From assembly GCA_035555855.1 (NCBI GenBank), contig DATMGD010000017.1:1-43803 (forward strand): 43,803 nucleotides of DNA. The letters are read 5' to 3'. Both the position numbers and the translations under genes were made by a program. Of this stretch, positions 7,105 to 16,174 are shown piece by piece. The stretch comes from Palsa-892 sp035555855. GTDB taxonomy: Bacteria; Pseudomonadota; Alphaproteobacteria; Rhizobiales; Xanthobacteraceae. The number at the start of each line of letters is the position of its first letter. Positions within the stretch are counted from its first letter, which is position 1. Below the pieces are notes generated by a model. The model had not been told where the DNA came from and made no database searches. It saw nothing but the letters and a program-made list of their open reading frames with translations.

Positions 7105-8082
7105 ATGGCGATTTTGACGCTTGAGGCAGCGGCCTTTCAGGAACGCTCAACGAGTCTCAAGCGATTCATCGTCAAGGATATGTTCTTCAAGAACCTGACC
7201 TTCGCCGCCGCCCTTCTGGTTCTTTCGATCCTGTTCGGCGTTTTTCTTTCGCTCATTATCGGTTCGGTCCCCGCGTTCACGACGTTCGGCCTCGACTTTC
7301 TCACCACCCAGAGCTGGAATCCGGTTACCGAAAAATTCGGCGCGATGGCGCCGGTTTACGGAACCATCGTCACCTCGCTGATCGCCATGGGCATCGCTGT
7401 GCCGGTCGGCATCGGCATCGCAATCTTCATCACCGAGCTTTGCCCGGCATTTTTGCGAAAGCCCATTGCGATCGCGATCGAGCTTCTCGCGGGCATCCCG
7501 AGCATCATTTACGGCATCTGGGGCCTGTTCGTGTTCGCGCCCTTCCTGCAACAGCACATTCAGCCTGCGATCATCGGCACGTTCTCCAGCGTGCCGTTCC
7601 TCAGCAATATTTTCGCCGGTCCGCCTTACGGCATCGGCGTGTTCACCGCGGGCCTGATCCTCGCGATCATGGTGATCCCGTTCATCAGCTCGATCTCGCG
7701 CGACGTCTTCGAGACGACGCCGAGCGTGCTGAAAGAGTCGACCTACGCGCTCGGCGCGACGACCTGGGAAGTGATCTGGAACGTCGTGCTGCCCTATAGC
7801 CGCGCCGGCGTGCTGGGCGGCGTGATGCTCGGCCTCGGCCGCGCGCTCGGCGAGACGATGGCCGTCACCTTCGTCATCGGCAACGCCCACAAGATCGCGG
7901 CCTCGGTGCTCGCGCCGGGCACCACGATTTCGGCGACGATCGCCAACGAATTCACCGAAGCGGTCGGCGACATTTACACTTCGGCGCTGATCGCGCTCGG
8001 CCTCATCCTGTTTGTCATTACCTTCATCGTGCTGGCGGCCGCCCGTTACATGCTCGCCCGCATGGAAGTGAAGACGAGGTAG
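7105..8082 (+). CDS. pstC: Phosphate ABC transporter permease PstC
   Basis: A 325-residue inner-membrane permease with about six helices. The binding-protein-dependent transport signature is ALGATTWEVIWNVVLPYSRAGVLGGVMLGLGRALGETMA, the EAA loop that contacts PstB. GIPSIIYGIWGLFVFAPFL is a PstC hallmark. The start ATG 7105 has GAGGTGAAG upstream. It pairs with PstA, whose start lies 4 nt after this stop, to form the membrane channel of the PstSCAB importer. Confidence 0.96.
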   Translation: MAILTLEAAAFQERSTSLKRFIVKDMFFKNLTFAAALLVLSILFGVFLSLIIGSVPAFTTFGLDFLTTQSWNPVTEKFGAMAPVYGTIVTSLIAMGIAVPVGIGIAIFITELCPAFLRKPIAIAIELLAGIPSIIYGIWGLFVFAPFLQQHIQPAIIGTFSSVPFLSNIFAGPPYGIGVFTAGLILAIMVIPFISSISRDVFETTPSVLKESTYALGATTWEVIWNVVLPYSRAGVLGGVMLGLGRALGETMAVTFVIGNAHKIAASVLAPGTTISATIANEFTEAVGDIYTSALIALGLILFVITFIVLAAARYMLARMEVKTR

Positions 8083-8086
8083 CGCC

Positions 8087-8932
8087 ATGAGCACCGGTAT
8101 CTACGCCCGCCGCCTTACCAAGAACCGCATCTGGCTCGGCCTCTCGGTTGGCGCCGCCGCCTTCGGGTTGTTCTGGCTCGTGCTGATCCTCGGCACGCTG
8201 ATCTGGAACGGGCTCGCGGGCCTGTCGATCGATGTCTTCACGCAGATGACGCCGCCGCCCGGCAGCGCCGGCGGCCTCCTGAACGCGATCGCCGGCAGCC
8301 TGGTGATGACGGTGCTTGCCGTCGCCATCGGCACGCCGGTCGGCGTCCTCGCCGGCACCTACATGGCCGAATACGGCCGCTACGCGAAGCTCACCTTCGT
8401 CGTGCGCTTCATCAACGACATTCTTCTGTCGGCGCCGTCGATCATCGTCGGTCTCTTTGTCTACGAAATCGTCGTCGTGCCGATGGGCCACTTCTCGGGG
8501 CTCGCGGGTTCGCTCGCACTCGCGGTGATCGTGATCCCGGTCGTCGTCCGTACCACCGAAGACATGCTGCTTCTCGTGCCGAACACGATGCGCGAAGCTG
8601 CCGCCGCGCTCGGTGCACCGCGCTTCTTCCTGATCTCGCGGGTGATTTATCGCGCCGCGCGCGCCGGCATCATCACCGGCATTCTCCTCGCCATCGCCCG
8701 CATCTCGGGCGAAACCGCGCCGCTGCTGTTTACCGCGCTCAACAATCAGTTCTGGAGCGTCAATCTCAACGCGCCGATGCCGAGCCTGCCGGTCGTCATC
8801 TTCCAGTTCGCGCTTTCGCCCTACGAAGACTGGCAGCGGCTCGCCTGGACCGGCGCGCTGATCATCACCGCCGCCGTGCTGAGCCTCTCGATCCTCGCCC
8901 GCGCCGTGACCGTAAAAGGAGTTGAACGATGA
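8087..8932 (+). CDS. pstA: Phosphate ABC transporter permease PstA
   Basis: A 281-residue second permease subunit. Six hydrophobic segments are visible, with the EAA-type loop TMREAAAALGAPRFFLISRVIYRAARAGIITGILLAIARISGETAPLLFTA and the PstA motif SAPSIIVGLFVYEIVV. The start ATG 8087 lies 4 nt after pstC with GAGG in the pstC stop region as RBS. Its stop overlaps the pstB start by 4 nt (ATGA, 8929-8932), which points to translational coupling of the permease and its ATPase. Confidence 0.96.
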   Translation: MSTGIYARRLTKNRIWLGLSVGAAAFGLFWLVLILGTLIWNGLAGLSIDVFTQMTPPPGSAGGLLNAIAGSLVMTVLAVAIGTPVGVLAGTYMAEYGRYAKLTFVVRFINDILLSAPSIIVGLFVYEIVVVPMGHFSGLAGSLALAVIVIPVVVRTTEDMLLLVPNTMREAAAALGAPRFFLISRVIYRAARAGIITGILLAIARISGETAPLLFTALNNQFWSVNLNAPMPSLPVVIFQFALSPYEDWQRLAWTGALIITAAVLSLSILARAVTVKGVER

Positions 8933-9729
8933 ATGCCATCACCACCCTGCGCGCACCGGTCGAAAATCCCGCGACGCGCGAGAAGGTCGCGATCCGCGAT
9001 CTCTCGTTCTTCTACGGCGACAACAAGGCGCTGGAGAACATTCATCTGACCGCCTACGAGCGCCAGGTTACGGCGCTGATCGGGCCGTCGGGCTGCGGCA
9101 AGTCGACCTTGCTCCGCATCCTCAACCGCATCTACGCGCTTTACCCGAACCAGCGCGCTGAGGGCGAGGTGTGGCTCGACGGCGAAAATATCCTCGACGC
9201 CGGCCAGGATCCGAACCTCTTGCGCGCCAAGGTCGGCATGGTGTTTCAGAAGCCGACGCCGTTCCCGATGACGATTTACGAGAACATCGCCTTCGGCGTG
9301 CGGCTTTATGAGAATCTCTCGCGCAGCGAGATGGACGAACGCGTCGAGCGCGCTTTAACGCGCGCCGCGCTATGGGACGAAGTGAAGGACCGCGTCGGCA
9401 CATCGGCGCTCGGTCTTTCCGGCGGTCAGCAGCAGCGTCTCTGCATCGCCCGCACCATCGCCGTGAAGCCCGAGGTCATCCTGCTCGACGAGCCGACCTC
9501 GGCGCTCGACCCGATCTCGACCGCCAAGGTCGAGCAATTGATCGACGAGCTGAAGCGCGACTTCACCATCATCATCGTCACCCACAACATGCAGCAGGCG
9601 GCGCGCGTCGCCGACCGCACGGCCTTCTTCTATCTGGGCAAGCTGATCGAGGAAGGTCAGACCAGCCAGATGTTCTCGAACCCGAAAGACAAGCGCACCC
9701 TCGACTACATCACCGGGCGCTTCGGTTGA
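8929..9729 (+). CDS. pstB: Phosphate ABC transporter ATP-binding protein PstB
   Basis: A 266-residue ABC ATPase. The Walker A motif GPSGCGKST lies near residues 53-61, the Q loop in MVFQKPTPFPM, the ABC signature LSGGQQQR near 163-170, Walker B VILLDEP near 184, and the switch His in IIVTHNMQQAARV. The KPTPFPMTIYENI segment is specific to PstB. It powers phosphate import by PstCA. The start overlaps the pstA stop, and phoU follows after 11 bp. Confidence 0.97.
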   Translation: MNAITTLRAPVENPATREKVAIRDLSFFYGDNKALENIHLTAYERQVTALIGPSGCGKSTLLRILNRIYALYPNQRAEGEVWLDGENILDAGQDPNLLRAKVGMVFQKPTPFPMTIYENIAFGVRLYENLSRSEMDERVERALTRAALWDEVKDRVGTSALGLSGGQQQRLCIARTIAVKPEVILLDEPTSALDPISTAKVEQLIDELKRDFTIIIVTHNMQQAARVADRTAFFYLGKLIEEGQTSQMFSNPKDKRTLDYITGRFG

Positions 9730-9740
9730 GGATTTAAATC

Positions 9741-10454
9741 ATGATGACCCAGCATATCGTTGCCTCCTACGAAAACGAACTCCGTGAACTCGGCCGCAAG
9801 ATCGCCGAGATGGGCGGCCAGGTCGAACGGCTCGTTTCCGATTCGACGACCGCGCTCCTCAGGCGCGACGTCGCGCTCGCCGAAAGAGTGATCATCGGCG
9901 ACCGCAAGGTGAACGCGCTTCAGCACGAGATCGAGAACGCCGCCGTCACCATGCTTGCGCTGCGGCAGCCGATCGCCGACGACCTGCGCGAGGTGATCTC
10001 CTCGATCCGCGTCGCCATCGACCTCGAGCGCATCGCCGACCACGCCAAGAACACCGCCAAGCGCGTGCTCGCCATCGACGGCGAGTTCATGGCCCAGAAG
10101 CAGCTGCGCGGCGTCGAGCACATGAGCGAGCTTGCCATCGAGCAGCTCACCGCCGTGCTCGATGCCTATACCAGCCGCGACGACCAGAAGGCGCTCGCGG
10201 TCTGGCGCCGCGACGGCGATATCGACGCGATCTACACTTCGCTGTTCCGCGAGCTTCTGACCTACATGATGGAAGATCCGCGCAGCATCACGCTTTGCAC
10301 GCATCTTCTGTTCGCCGCCAAGAACCTCGAGCGTATCGGCGATCATGCCCAGAACATCGCCGAAACCGTGCATTATCTCGTCGTCGGCGAGCCGGTTGTG
10401 GAAGAAAGCCTGTTGCCTGATAATCTCAACAAGAAGTTCGGATTATCACGTTGA
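9741..10454 (+). CDS. phoU: Phosphate signalling protein PhoU
   Basis: A 237-residue all-helical protein with two PhoU repeats (residues about 15-110 and 118-215). Each ends in the metal-binding helix motif ERIADHAKNTAK or ERIGDHAQNIAE, the E-R-I-x-D-H pattern typical of the family. PhoU links the PstSCAB transport state to PhoR so that the kinase stays off when phosphate is plentiful, and it also modulates the transporter. The gene lies between pstB and phoB, and its stop overlaps the possible TTG start of phoB. Confidence 0.96.
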   Translation: MMTQHIVASYENELRELGRKIAEMGGQVERLVSDSTTALLRRDVALAERVIIGDRKVNALQHEIENAAVTMLALRQPIADDLREVISSIRVAIDLERIADHAKNTAKRVLAIDGEFMAQKQLRGVEHMSELAIEQLTAVLDAYTSRDDQKALAVWRRDGDIDAIYTSLFRELLTYMMEDPRSITLCTHLLFAAKNLERIGDHAQNIAETVHYLVVGEPVVEESLLPDNLNKKFGLSR

Positions 10455-10468
10455 ACGGCCCCTTCCGC

Positions 10469-11173
10469 ATGAAGCCGCGCATTCTGATCGCCGAAGATGA
10501 AGAGGCATTGGCGACGCTGCTTCGCTACAACCTCGAGAAAGCGGGCTACGACGTCGAGACCGCCGGACGCGGCGACGACGCGGATCTCCGGCTCAAGGAG
10601 CACACCCCGGATCTCGCCATCCTCGACTGGATGCTGCCGGGCCTTTCGGGCATCGAGCTGACGCGCCGGCTGCGGGCGCGGCCCGAGACGGCGATGCTGC
10701 CGATCATCATTCTCACCGCGCGCGGCGAGGAAGCCGAGCGCGTGCGCGGCCTTTCGACCGGCGCCGACGATTATGTGGTCAAGCCCTTCTCGGTGCCTGA
10801 GCTGATCGCACGCGTGCAGGCGCTCCTGCGCCGCGCCAAGCCCGAGCATGTCGCAACTTCGCTGAAAGCCGGCGAGATCGAGATCGATCGCGACAAGAAG
10901 CGTGTTTTTCGCGCCGGCCGTGACATCGATCTTGGCCCGACCGAATTTCGCCTGCTCGAATTCCTGATGATGACGCCGGGCCGCGTCTATTCGCGCGAGC
11001 AATTGCTCGACGGCATCTGGGGCCGCGACGTCTATATCGACGAGCGCACGGTTGACGTTCATGTCGGCCGCTTGCGCAAGGCGCTGTCGCGCGGCCGCGA
11101 AGCCGACCCGATCCGCACCGTGCGCGGCGCGGGCTATGCGTTCAACGAGCGCTTCGCCGAACGCGCCGAATAA
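10469..11173 (+). CDS. phoB: Phosphate regulon response regulator PhoB
   Basis: A 234-residue OmpR/PhoB-class regulator. The receiver domain (1-120) has the acidic pair AEDEE, phospho-acceptor Asp53 (ILDWMLPG), the Thr in IILTARG and the Lys in YVVKPFS. The winged-helix domain (about 135-230) includes GPTEFRLLEFLMMTPGRVYSREQLLDGIWG and the recognition helix RTVDVHVGRLRKAL. I take ATG 10469 because family members begin MKPRILIAEDE; a TTG at 10451 overlapping the phoU stop could add six residues. It should bind the Pho box at 5847-5875, giving autoregulation of the operon. Confidence 0.96.
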   Translation: MKPRILIAEDEEALATLLRYNLEKAGYDVETAGRGDDADLRLKEHTPDLAILDWMLPGLSGIELTRRLRARPETAMLPIIILTARGEEAERVRGLSTGADDYVVKPFSVPELIARVQALLRRAKPEHVATSLKAGEIEIDRDKKRVFRAGRDIDLGPTEFRLLEFLMMTPGRVYSREQLLDGIWGRDVYIDERTVDVHVGRLRKALSRGREADPIRTVRGAGYAFNERFAERAE

Positions 11174-11211
11174 TTCTGGCTGAATTTTCCGGTCGAGTTA
11201 TTGGGCCAATC

Positions 11212-11234
11212 CGAAAAGCGGTTCGCGCTTTTCG
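11212..11234. repeat. Perfect 9-bp stem-loop downstream of phoB
   Basis: CGAAAAGCG (11212-11220) and CGCTTTTCG (11226-11234) flank a 5-nt loop. An A-run, not a T-run, follows on the plus strand, so it is not a classical phoB terminator. The same CGAAAAGCG core recurs 50 bp downstream in the next hairpin, suggesting a small intergenic palindromic repeat family. Confidence 0.5.
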
Positions 11235-11265
11235 AAAAAAAGCTGCACCTCGGTAAAAAACATAA

Positions 11266-11294
11266 CCCCGAAAAGCGAAATCCGCTTTCCGGGG
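11266..11294 (-). terminator. Intrinsic terminator of gcrA (minus strand)
   Basis: A 12-bp stem with one mismatch (CCCCGAAAAGCG at 11266-11277, CGCTTTCCGGGG at 11283-11294) and a 5-nt loop lies 25 bp beyond the gcrA stop. Read on the minus strand, it is followed within 5 nt by six T residues (11255-11260), which fits rho-independent termination of gcrA. It may also stop phoB read-through. Confidence 0.6.
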
Positions 11295-11318
11295 TCACGC
11301 TGCAATTGAAAGCGTTGC

Positions 11319-11813
11319 TTAGCGCGCAGCGCGCCGTTCGCGGCGGCGGTCGGCGAGCGGCTGGTAGGCGACGCGCGCGTGATAGGGGCAATAGGGCGCG
11401 CCGGTTTTGACCTGCGAGCCGCAATAGGCGAACTCCTCCGAGGTCGGATCGCCGAACGGCCAGCGGCAGGTCGCTTCCGAAAGCTGGGTGATCGAGACGC
11501 GCGGCCCCATCGGCACAATATTGGCGATGGGATCGGCTTCCGGCTCGTAATCGACGTCGAATTGCGGCGCGAGCGCGGTGTTGCCGGCAAAGCGCATGCG
11601 CGGGCGCATCGTCGCCGTGCGCACCTTGCGTTGCCGCGGCACGGCCGAGGACGGGCTCTTGGCGCGTCCCGAGAGGCCGAGGCGATGCACCTTGCCGATG
11701 ACGGCGTTCCTGGTGACGCCGCCAAGCTCGCCGGCGATCTGGCTGGCTGACAGCCCGTCCGCCCACAGCTTCTTCAGCATCTCGACCCGTTCATCCGTCC
11801 AGTTGATCGTCAT
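11319..11813 (-). CDS. gcrA: Cell-cycle transcriptional regulator GcrA
   Basis: A 164-residue GcrA-family protein. The N-terminal DNA-binding domain TINWTDERVEMLKKLW...GLSASQIAGELGGVTRNAVIGKVHRLGLSGR is almost a textbook GcrA helix-turn-helix. A basic linker and the C-terminal sigma-70-contacting region (CRWPFGDP...CGSQVKTGAPYCPYHARVAYQP) follow. In Caulobacter, GcrA binds sigma-70 RNA polymerase and activates S-phase genes at promoters carrying CcrM-methylated GANTC sites. The start ATG 11813 is set by GGAG 8 nt upstream and by the family N-terminus; the frame open to 11909 is not needed. The region upstream is rich in GANTC. A hairpin terminator lies 25 bp downstream. Confidence 0.95.
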   Translation of the reverse strand: MTINWTDERVEMLKKLWADGLSASQIAGELGGVTRNAVIGKVHRLGLSGRAKSPSSAVPRQRKVRTATMRPRMRFAGNTALAPQFDVDYEPEADPIANIVPMGPRVSITQLSEATCRWPFGDPTSEEFAYCGSQVKTGAPYCPYHARVAYQPLADRRRERRAAR

Positions 11814-11866
11814 GGCCGACGCTCCCTTTGAGTTCCCCGCATCGATTTCCGCTCGCGTCATCGGCA

Positions 11867-12010
11867 GAATCCCTCCGGGTGGCCGGAATCGGGGCTGAAC
11901 CCGCTCCAACTCAGGTGATGGCTACGCCACGCTTAGGAATTTTGGCCGCACGAGATGTCGTGCTCGACAAGAAGAACGCTACAATAGGCAGACTCGGCGA
12001 TTCAAGAGTC
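11867..12010. promoter_or_regulatory. Cluster of five GANTC (CcrM methylation) sites upstream of gcrA
   Basis: GANTC occurs at 11867-11871, 11886-11890, 11991-11995, 11999-12003 and 12006-12010, the last three within 20 bp; a sixth is at 12208-12212 in the argD leader. GANTC is expected about once per 256 bp in random sequence. A minus-strand TATTGT (11986-11981) lies 4 bp downstream of the 11991 site, a plausible -10 for gcrA with the methylation sites around its -35, as described for GcrA/CcrM-controlled promoters. Confidence 0.55.
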
Positions 12011-12125
12011 CGCGCGAAATGACGGGCCTTTTCCCCAATTTGCGCGCGGTTTTCCCCCGGAAACCGAAGAGATACCGGGGCTTTCCGGCGCGGAACCGCC
12101 GCGCACGCGCCGCACCATCATCAAG

Positions 12126-12154
12126 TTGATTAGCGCAAGTCTTTGACATACATT
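12126..12154 (+). promoter_or_regulatory. Predicted argD promoter
   Basis: A -35 TTGATT (12126-12131), a 17-bp spacer and a -10 TACATT (12149-12154) give a predicted start near 12161, at the foot of the leader hairpin. A second TTGACA (12143-12148) has no AT-rich partner 17 bp downstream, so I prefer the first pair. Confidence 0.45.
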
Positions 12155-12161
12155 GCCAAAA

Positions 12162-12187
12162 GTGCCGCCCGCACCTCCGGGCGGCAC
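12162..12187 (+). promoter_or_regulatory. Leader hairpin of argD, possible attenuator
   Basis: A perfect 10-bp GC-rich stem (GTGCCGCCCG 12162-12171, CGGGCGGCAC 12178-12187) with a 6-nt loop is followed by GTTTCATTT. It starts about one base after the predicted transcription start. It could be a 5' stabiliser, a weak terminator or attenuator of argDF-hslO, or the end of a transcript coming from upstream. Confidence 0.5.
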
Positions 12188-12231
12188 GTTTCATTTGCTG
12201 CGGCAAAGAGTCCGCAGCGCGGAGAGGCACC

Positions 12232-13448
12232 TTGATTACCCCGTTGATGCCAACGTATGCGCGCGCCGACCTCGCCTTCGAGCGGGGCGAGGGCGCTTGG
12301 CTGACCTCGACCGACGGCAAGCAGTATCTCGATTTCTCCGGCGGCGTCGCCGTGAATGCGCTCGGCCATGCGCATCCGGTGTTGGTGAAGGCGCTCACCG
12401 ATCAGGCGCAGAAGGTCTGGCACGTCTCCAATCTGTTTCGCATTCCCGAAGCCGAGCGATTGGCTGCGCGTCTCGTCGAAGCCTCGTTCGCCGACACCGT
12501 GTTCTTCTCGAACTCCGGCGCCGAGGCGATGGAAGGCGCGATCAAGACCGCGCGCAAATATCACGCCGTCTCCGGCAATCCGGAGCGCACACGCATCATC
12601 GCGTTCGAGAGCGCCTTTCACGGCCGCACGCTCGCAACGCTGTCGGCCGCCGGCGCCAAGAAATATCTCGACGGTTTTGGCGAACCGCTCGCGGGTTTCG
12701 ATCACGTTCCTTACGGCGATCTTGAAGCCGCGAAGAAAGCGATCACCAAAGAGACCGCTGCGATTCTTGTTGAGCCCGTGCAGGGCGAGAGCGGCGTGCG
12801 CGTGCCGCCGCCATCTTTCCTGCGCGGCCTGCGCGAGCTGTGCGATCAGCACGGTTTGCTGCTCGTGCTCGATGAAGTGCAGACCGGCATGGGCCGCACC
12901 GGAAAATTGTTCGCTTACGAGTGGGCCGGAATCGAGCCCGACGTGCTCGGCACGGCGAAAGGCATCGGCGGCGGTTTCCCGCTCGGCGCGACGCTGGCGA
13001 CGGCGGAAGCCGCCAAGGGCATGACCGCCGGCACGCACGGCTCGACCTTCGGCGGCAATCCGCTGGCGACCGCGGTCGGCAACGCCGTGCTCGACGTCAT
13101 TCTTGCGCCGGGCTTTCTCGAGCATGTCCGCGAAAGCGGCCTGCGCATCAAGCAGCGGCTCGCAGAACTCAAGGACAGACATCCGTCGGTGATCGCCGAG
13201 ATCCGCGGCGAAGGTTTGCTGATCGGCATTCGCTGCGTCGCGCCGCAAGCCGACGTCATCGTCGCGGCGCGCGACGAGGGGCTGCTGACGGCAGCCGCCG
13301 GCGAAAATGTCGTGCGGCTCCTGCCGCCGCTCATCATCGGCGAAACCGAAATCGCCGAAGCGATCAAGAAATTGGATGCGGCCTGCACCAGGGTGGCCGC
13401 AGCACAGAAGGCTGCGGCGCCCGGCGCCGCGGCGCGGGGAGCGGCCTG

Positions 13449-13449
<1 letters not shown>
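12232..13449 (+). CDS. argD: Acetylornithine aminotransferase ArgD
   Basis: A 405-residue class III PLP aminotransferase. It contains the NSGAEAMEGAIKTARKY phosphate-binding loop, the ESAFHGRT segment, LVLDEVQTGMGRTG with the PLP-contacting Asp, and Schiff-base Lys243 in GTAKGIGGGFPLGA. It converts N-acetylglutamate semialdehyde to N-acetylornithine in arginine synthesis, and often also acts as succinyldiaminopimelate aminotransferase. The start TTG 12232 is supported by GGAGAGG (12221-12227); the downstream ATG 12247 has no RBS. The C-terminus ends in an Ala-rich run (AAAPGAAARGAA). The stop overlaps the argF start by one base. Confidence 0.95.
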
Positions 13450-14363
<914 letters not shown>

Positions 14364-14384
<21 letters not shown>

Positions 14385-14441
14385 ACCTGAAGCGTTCCTG
14401 AGCCCGAAGCGTCTTGATCTGAAGCGTCTTGAGGCGGACGT
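14364..14441 (+). repeat. Degenerate tandem repeat spanning the argF stop codon
   Basis: Five head-to-tail units of 14-17 bp based on CTTGAACCTGAAGCGT: 14364-14379 and 14380-14395 are identical, then 14396-14412, 14413-14427 and 14428-14441 diverge progressively. The argF stop TGA (14382-14384) falls in unit 2. The unit length is not a multiple of 3, so copy-number changes would shift the last codons but quickly meet another TGA. Confidence 0.8.
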
Positions 14442-14513
14442 AATTTGAACTATATGCCGGCAGGGGGCATTTGAACGCCCACACGAATGCTTCATCTAAT
14501 CGCCGGAGATACC

Positions 14514-15506
14514 GTGAACGCGCCCGAACGCCGCCCGCAACAGAACCTGGAAGACGATGCCGTGCTGCCGTTCGCCGTCGAGGCGCTCGATGTGCGCGGC
14601 CGCGTCGTGCGGCTCGGCCATGCGCTCGACGATCTTCTCGCCGATCACGGCTATCCCAACCTCGTCTCGCGGCTTGTCGCGGAAGCTACGGCGCTTGCCG
14701 CGCTGCTCGCGTCCTCGCTGGAGTTTGAAGGCCGTTTCACTTTGCAGACGCAGACCGACGGGCCGGTGTCGATGATCGTCGTCGATATTCAGGCGCCGGG
14801 GAAAATGCGCGCCTATGCCAATTTCGATGCCGATCGGGTAGCGGCGCTGGGCGAGCGCTATGACGCCGGCGAATTGATGGGCCGCGGCCATCTTGCCATG
14901 ACCATCGAGCACCCCGGCGACGTCAATCGCTATCAGGGTATCGTCGCGCTTGAGGGGGGTAATCTCGAAGACGCGGCGCATCAGTATTTCGCGCAGTCGG
15001 AGCAAATCCCGACCCGCGTCCGGCTTGCGGTCGCCGAGGAGATGCAGGCGAAGGAAAACTCCCGATGGCGCGCGGGCGGAGTTTTGCTGCAGTTTCTGCC
15101 GCGCGAAGCGGCGCGCGCCCGTCAGGCCGACCTCAATCCGGGCGATTCACCCGAAGGAACCTCGCATCATGAAGTCACACCCGATGATGCCTGGGTCGAA
15201 TCCCAGTCGCTGATCGCGACCGTCGAGGATGTCGAGCTTGTCGATCCCGCATTATCGAGCGAACAGCTGCTCTGGCGCCTGTTTCATGAGCGCGGCGTAA
15301 AAGTATTCGGTGCCCGCAAAGTTTCCGCCGAGTGCCGCTGCTCGATCGACCGCCTCCGCACCATTCTGAAGAATTTTTCCGCTGAAGAACGCGAGAGCAT
15401 GGTTGAAGACGGCCATGTCCGAGTGAAGTGCGAATTCTGCGGGAAGCGATATCATTTCAAACCTGAAGAGATCGGGTTGGCGCAGGGCACTAAGCCACGC
15501 TCTTGA
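14514..15506 (+). CDS. hslO: Redox-regulated chaperone Hsp33
   Basis: A 330-residue Hsp33. The N-terminal chaperone fold includes VRLGHALDDLL, the substrate-binding ETQ-type region TLQTQTDGPVSMIVVD, and NRYQGIVAL. The C-terminal zinc switch has CxC (Cys274, Cys276) and CxxC (Cys306, Cys309), all four cysteines present. Oxidation releases zinc and activates holdase function in the cytoplasm under oxidative stress. GTG 14514 is chosen for GGAG 5 nt upstream; ATG 14487 has none. It follows argDF on the same strand after 129 bp that include the tandem repeat, so co-transcription is likely but not certain. Confidence 0.94.
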   Translation: MNAPERRPQQNLEDDAVLPFAVEALDVRGRVVRLGHALDDLLADHGYPNLVSRLVAEATALAALLASSLEFEGRFTLQTQTDGPVSMIVVDIQAPGKMRAYANFDADRVAALGERYDAGELMGRGHLAMTIEHPGDVNRYQGIVALEGGNLEDAAHQYFAQSEQIPTRVRLAVAEEMQAKENSRWRAGGVLLQFLPREAARARQADLNPGDSPEGTSHHEVTPDDAWVESQSLIATVEDVELVDPALSSEQLLWRLFHERGVKVFGARKVSAECRCSIDRLRTILKNFSAEERESMVEDGHVRVKCEFCGKRYHFKPEEIGLAQGTKPRS

Positions 15507-15681
15507 GCGGCTCCCAGCCCACAGGCTTCACCTTGATGATGCTCGCTTTGCTTCCGGCGAGATGTTTCTCGGCAACCCAACCAAGCCGTTTGTCATAATA
15601 ACCGATCGCGCTCCACTCGTTGTCGCCAACGAGCAGGAGCATTTTCTGGCCGGTTTTAGATGCTGTTTTCATCGAGAACAT
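15490..15681 (-). CDS. Small conserved-looking hypothetical protein
   Basis: A 63-residue protein (MFSMKTASKT...) with a compact mixed pattern, including VGDNEWSAIGYYDKRLGWVAEK, and no signal peptide or membrane segment. I do not recognise a family. The ATG at 15681 has GAGGG a few nt upstream. The 3' end overlaps the last 17 bp of hslO on the opposite strand, and apaG lies upstream on the same strand after a 56-bp gap. The balanced amino-acid composition and RBS favour a real gene. Confidence 0.55.
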   Translation of the reverse strand: MFSMKTASKTGQKMLLLVGDNEWSAIGYYDKRLGWVAEKHLAGSKASIIKVKPVGWEPLKSVA

Positions 15682-15737
15682 ACGCCCTCAACTCCGAAAC
15701 GGGAGAGCGGTTCCATGTTCGGCCGCGAAACGAAAAA

Positions 15738-16130
15738 CTAGTGTAAAACTAATCTGTTATGTGGGCTGTCGAGGGAGAAGCCGGGGACCTCGACGTCGAA
15801 AACTTCGCCGGTGTCAGCTTCCATTTGATAGGAGCCGGTCATCATGCCGGTCGCGGTGGTCAGCGGCACGCCGCTCGTGTATTCGAACCGACCGCCCGGT
15901 TCCAGCACCGGTTGTTCGCCGACGACGCCAGGACCGCGGACTTCCTGCACCCGGCCATGGGCATCGGTGATGCGCCAGTGGCGAGTCTTGAGCTGCACCG
16001 TGACCTTGCCGAGATTGACGATCTCGATCTTGTAAGCCCAGAAGAACCGCGCATGTTCCGCCGAAGACTTATCGGCAAGATATGACGGCGTGACGGTAAC
16101 CTGAATATCGCGGGTGACGGCACGGTACAT
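15738..16130 (-). CDS. apaG: ApaG protein (Co2+/Mg2+ efflux ApaG family)
   Basis: A 130-residue ApaG. The full-length single beta-sandwich domain carries the hallmark motifs AYKIEIVNLG, RHWRITDAHG and the GPGVVGEQPVLEPGG loop, followed by YTSGVPLTTATGMMTGSYQM. The family adopts a fibronectin-like fold and has been linked to cobalt resistance and diadenosine nucleotide metabolism; the precise activity is unsettled. It is downstream of metZ on the minus strand, 44 bp after its stop, and may be co-transcribed. Confidence 0.94.
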   Translation of the reverse strand: MYRAVTRDIQVTVTPSYLADKSSAEHARFFWAYKIEIVNLGKVTVQLKTRHWRITDAHGRVQEVRGPGVVGEQPVLEPGGRFEYTSGVPLTTATGMMTGSYQMEADTGEVFDVEVPGFSLDSPHNRLVLH

Positions 16131-16174
16131 GACGCAAGTGAAGCCGTTTCCGTGCCGCGACGCAATGCATAACT

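Larger units (their letters stand above)
11814..12231. other. Intergenic region between gcrA and argD
   Basis: No gene of more than a few codons with an RBS is visible; short frames here are shadows. The region holds a cluster of GANTC sites (11867-12010), an argD promoter (12126-12154), a perfect 10-bp leader hairpin (12162-12187) and a long-spaced 7-bp inverted repeat (CCGGAAA / TTTCCGG, about 12057-12089). Confidence 0.7.

Noticed and set aside
12143..12148. Consensus TTGACA as the argD -35
   Set aside because: The position 17 bp downstream is GC-only, so the TTGATT/TACATT pair is a better promoter.
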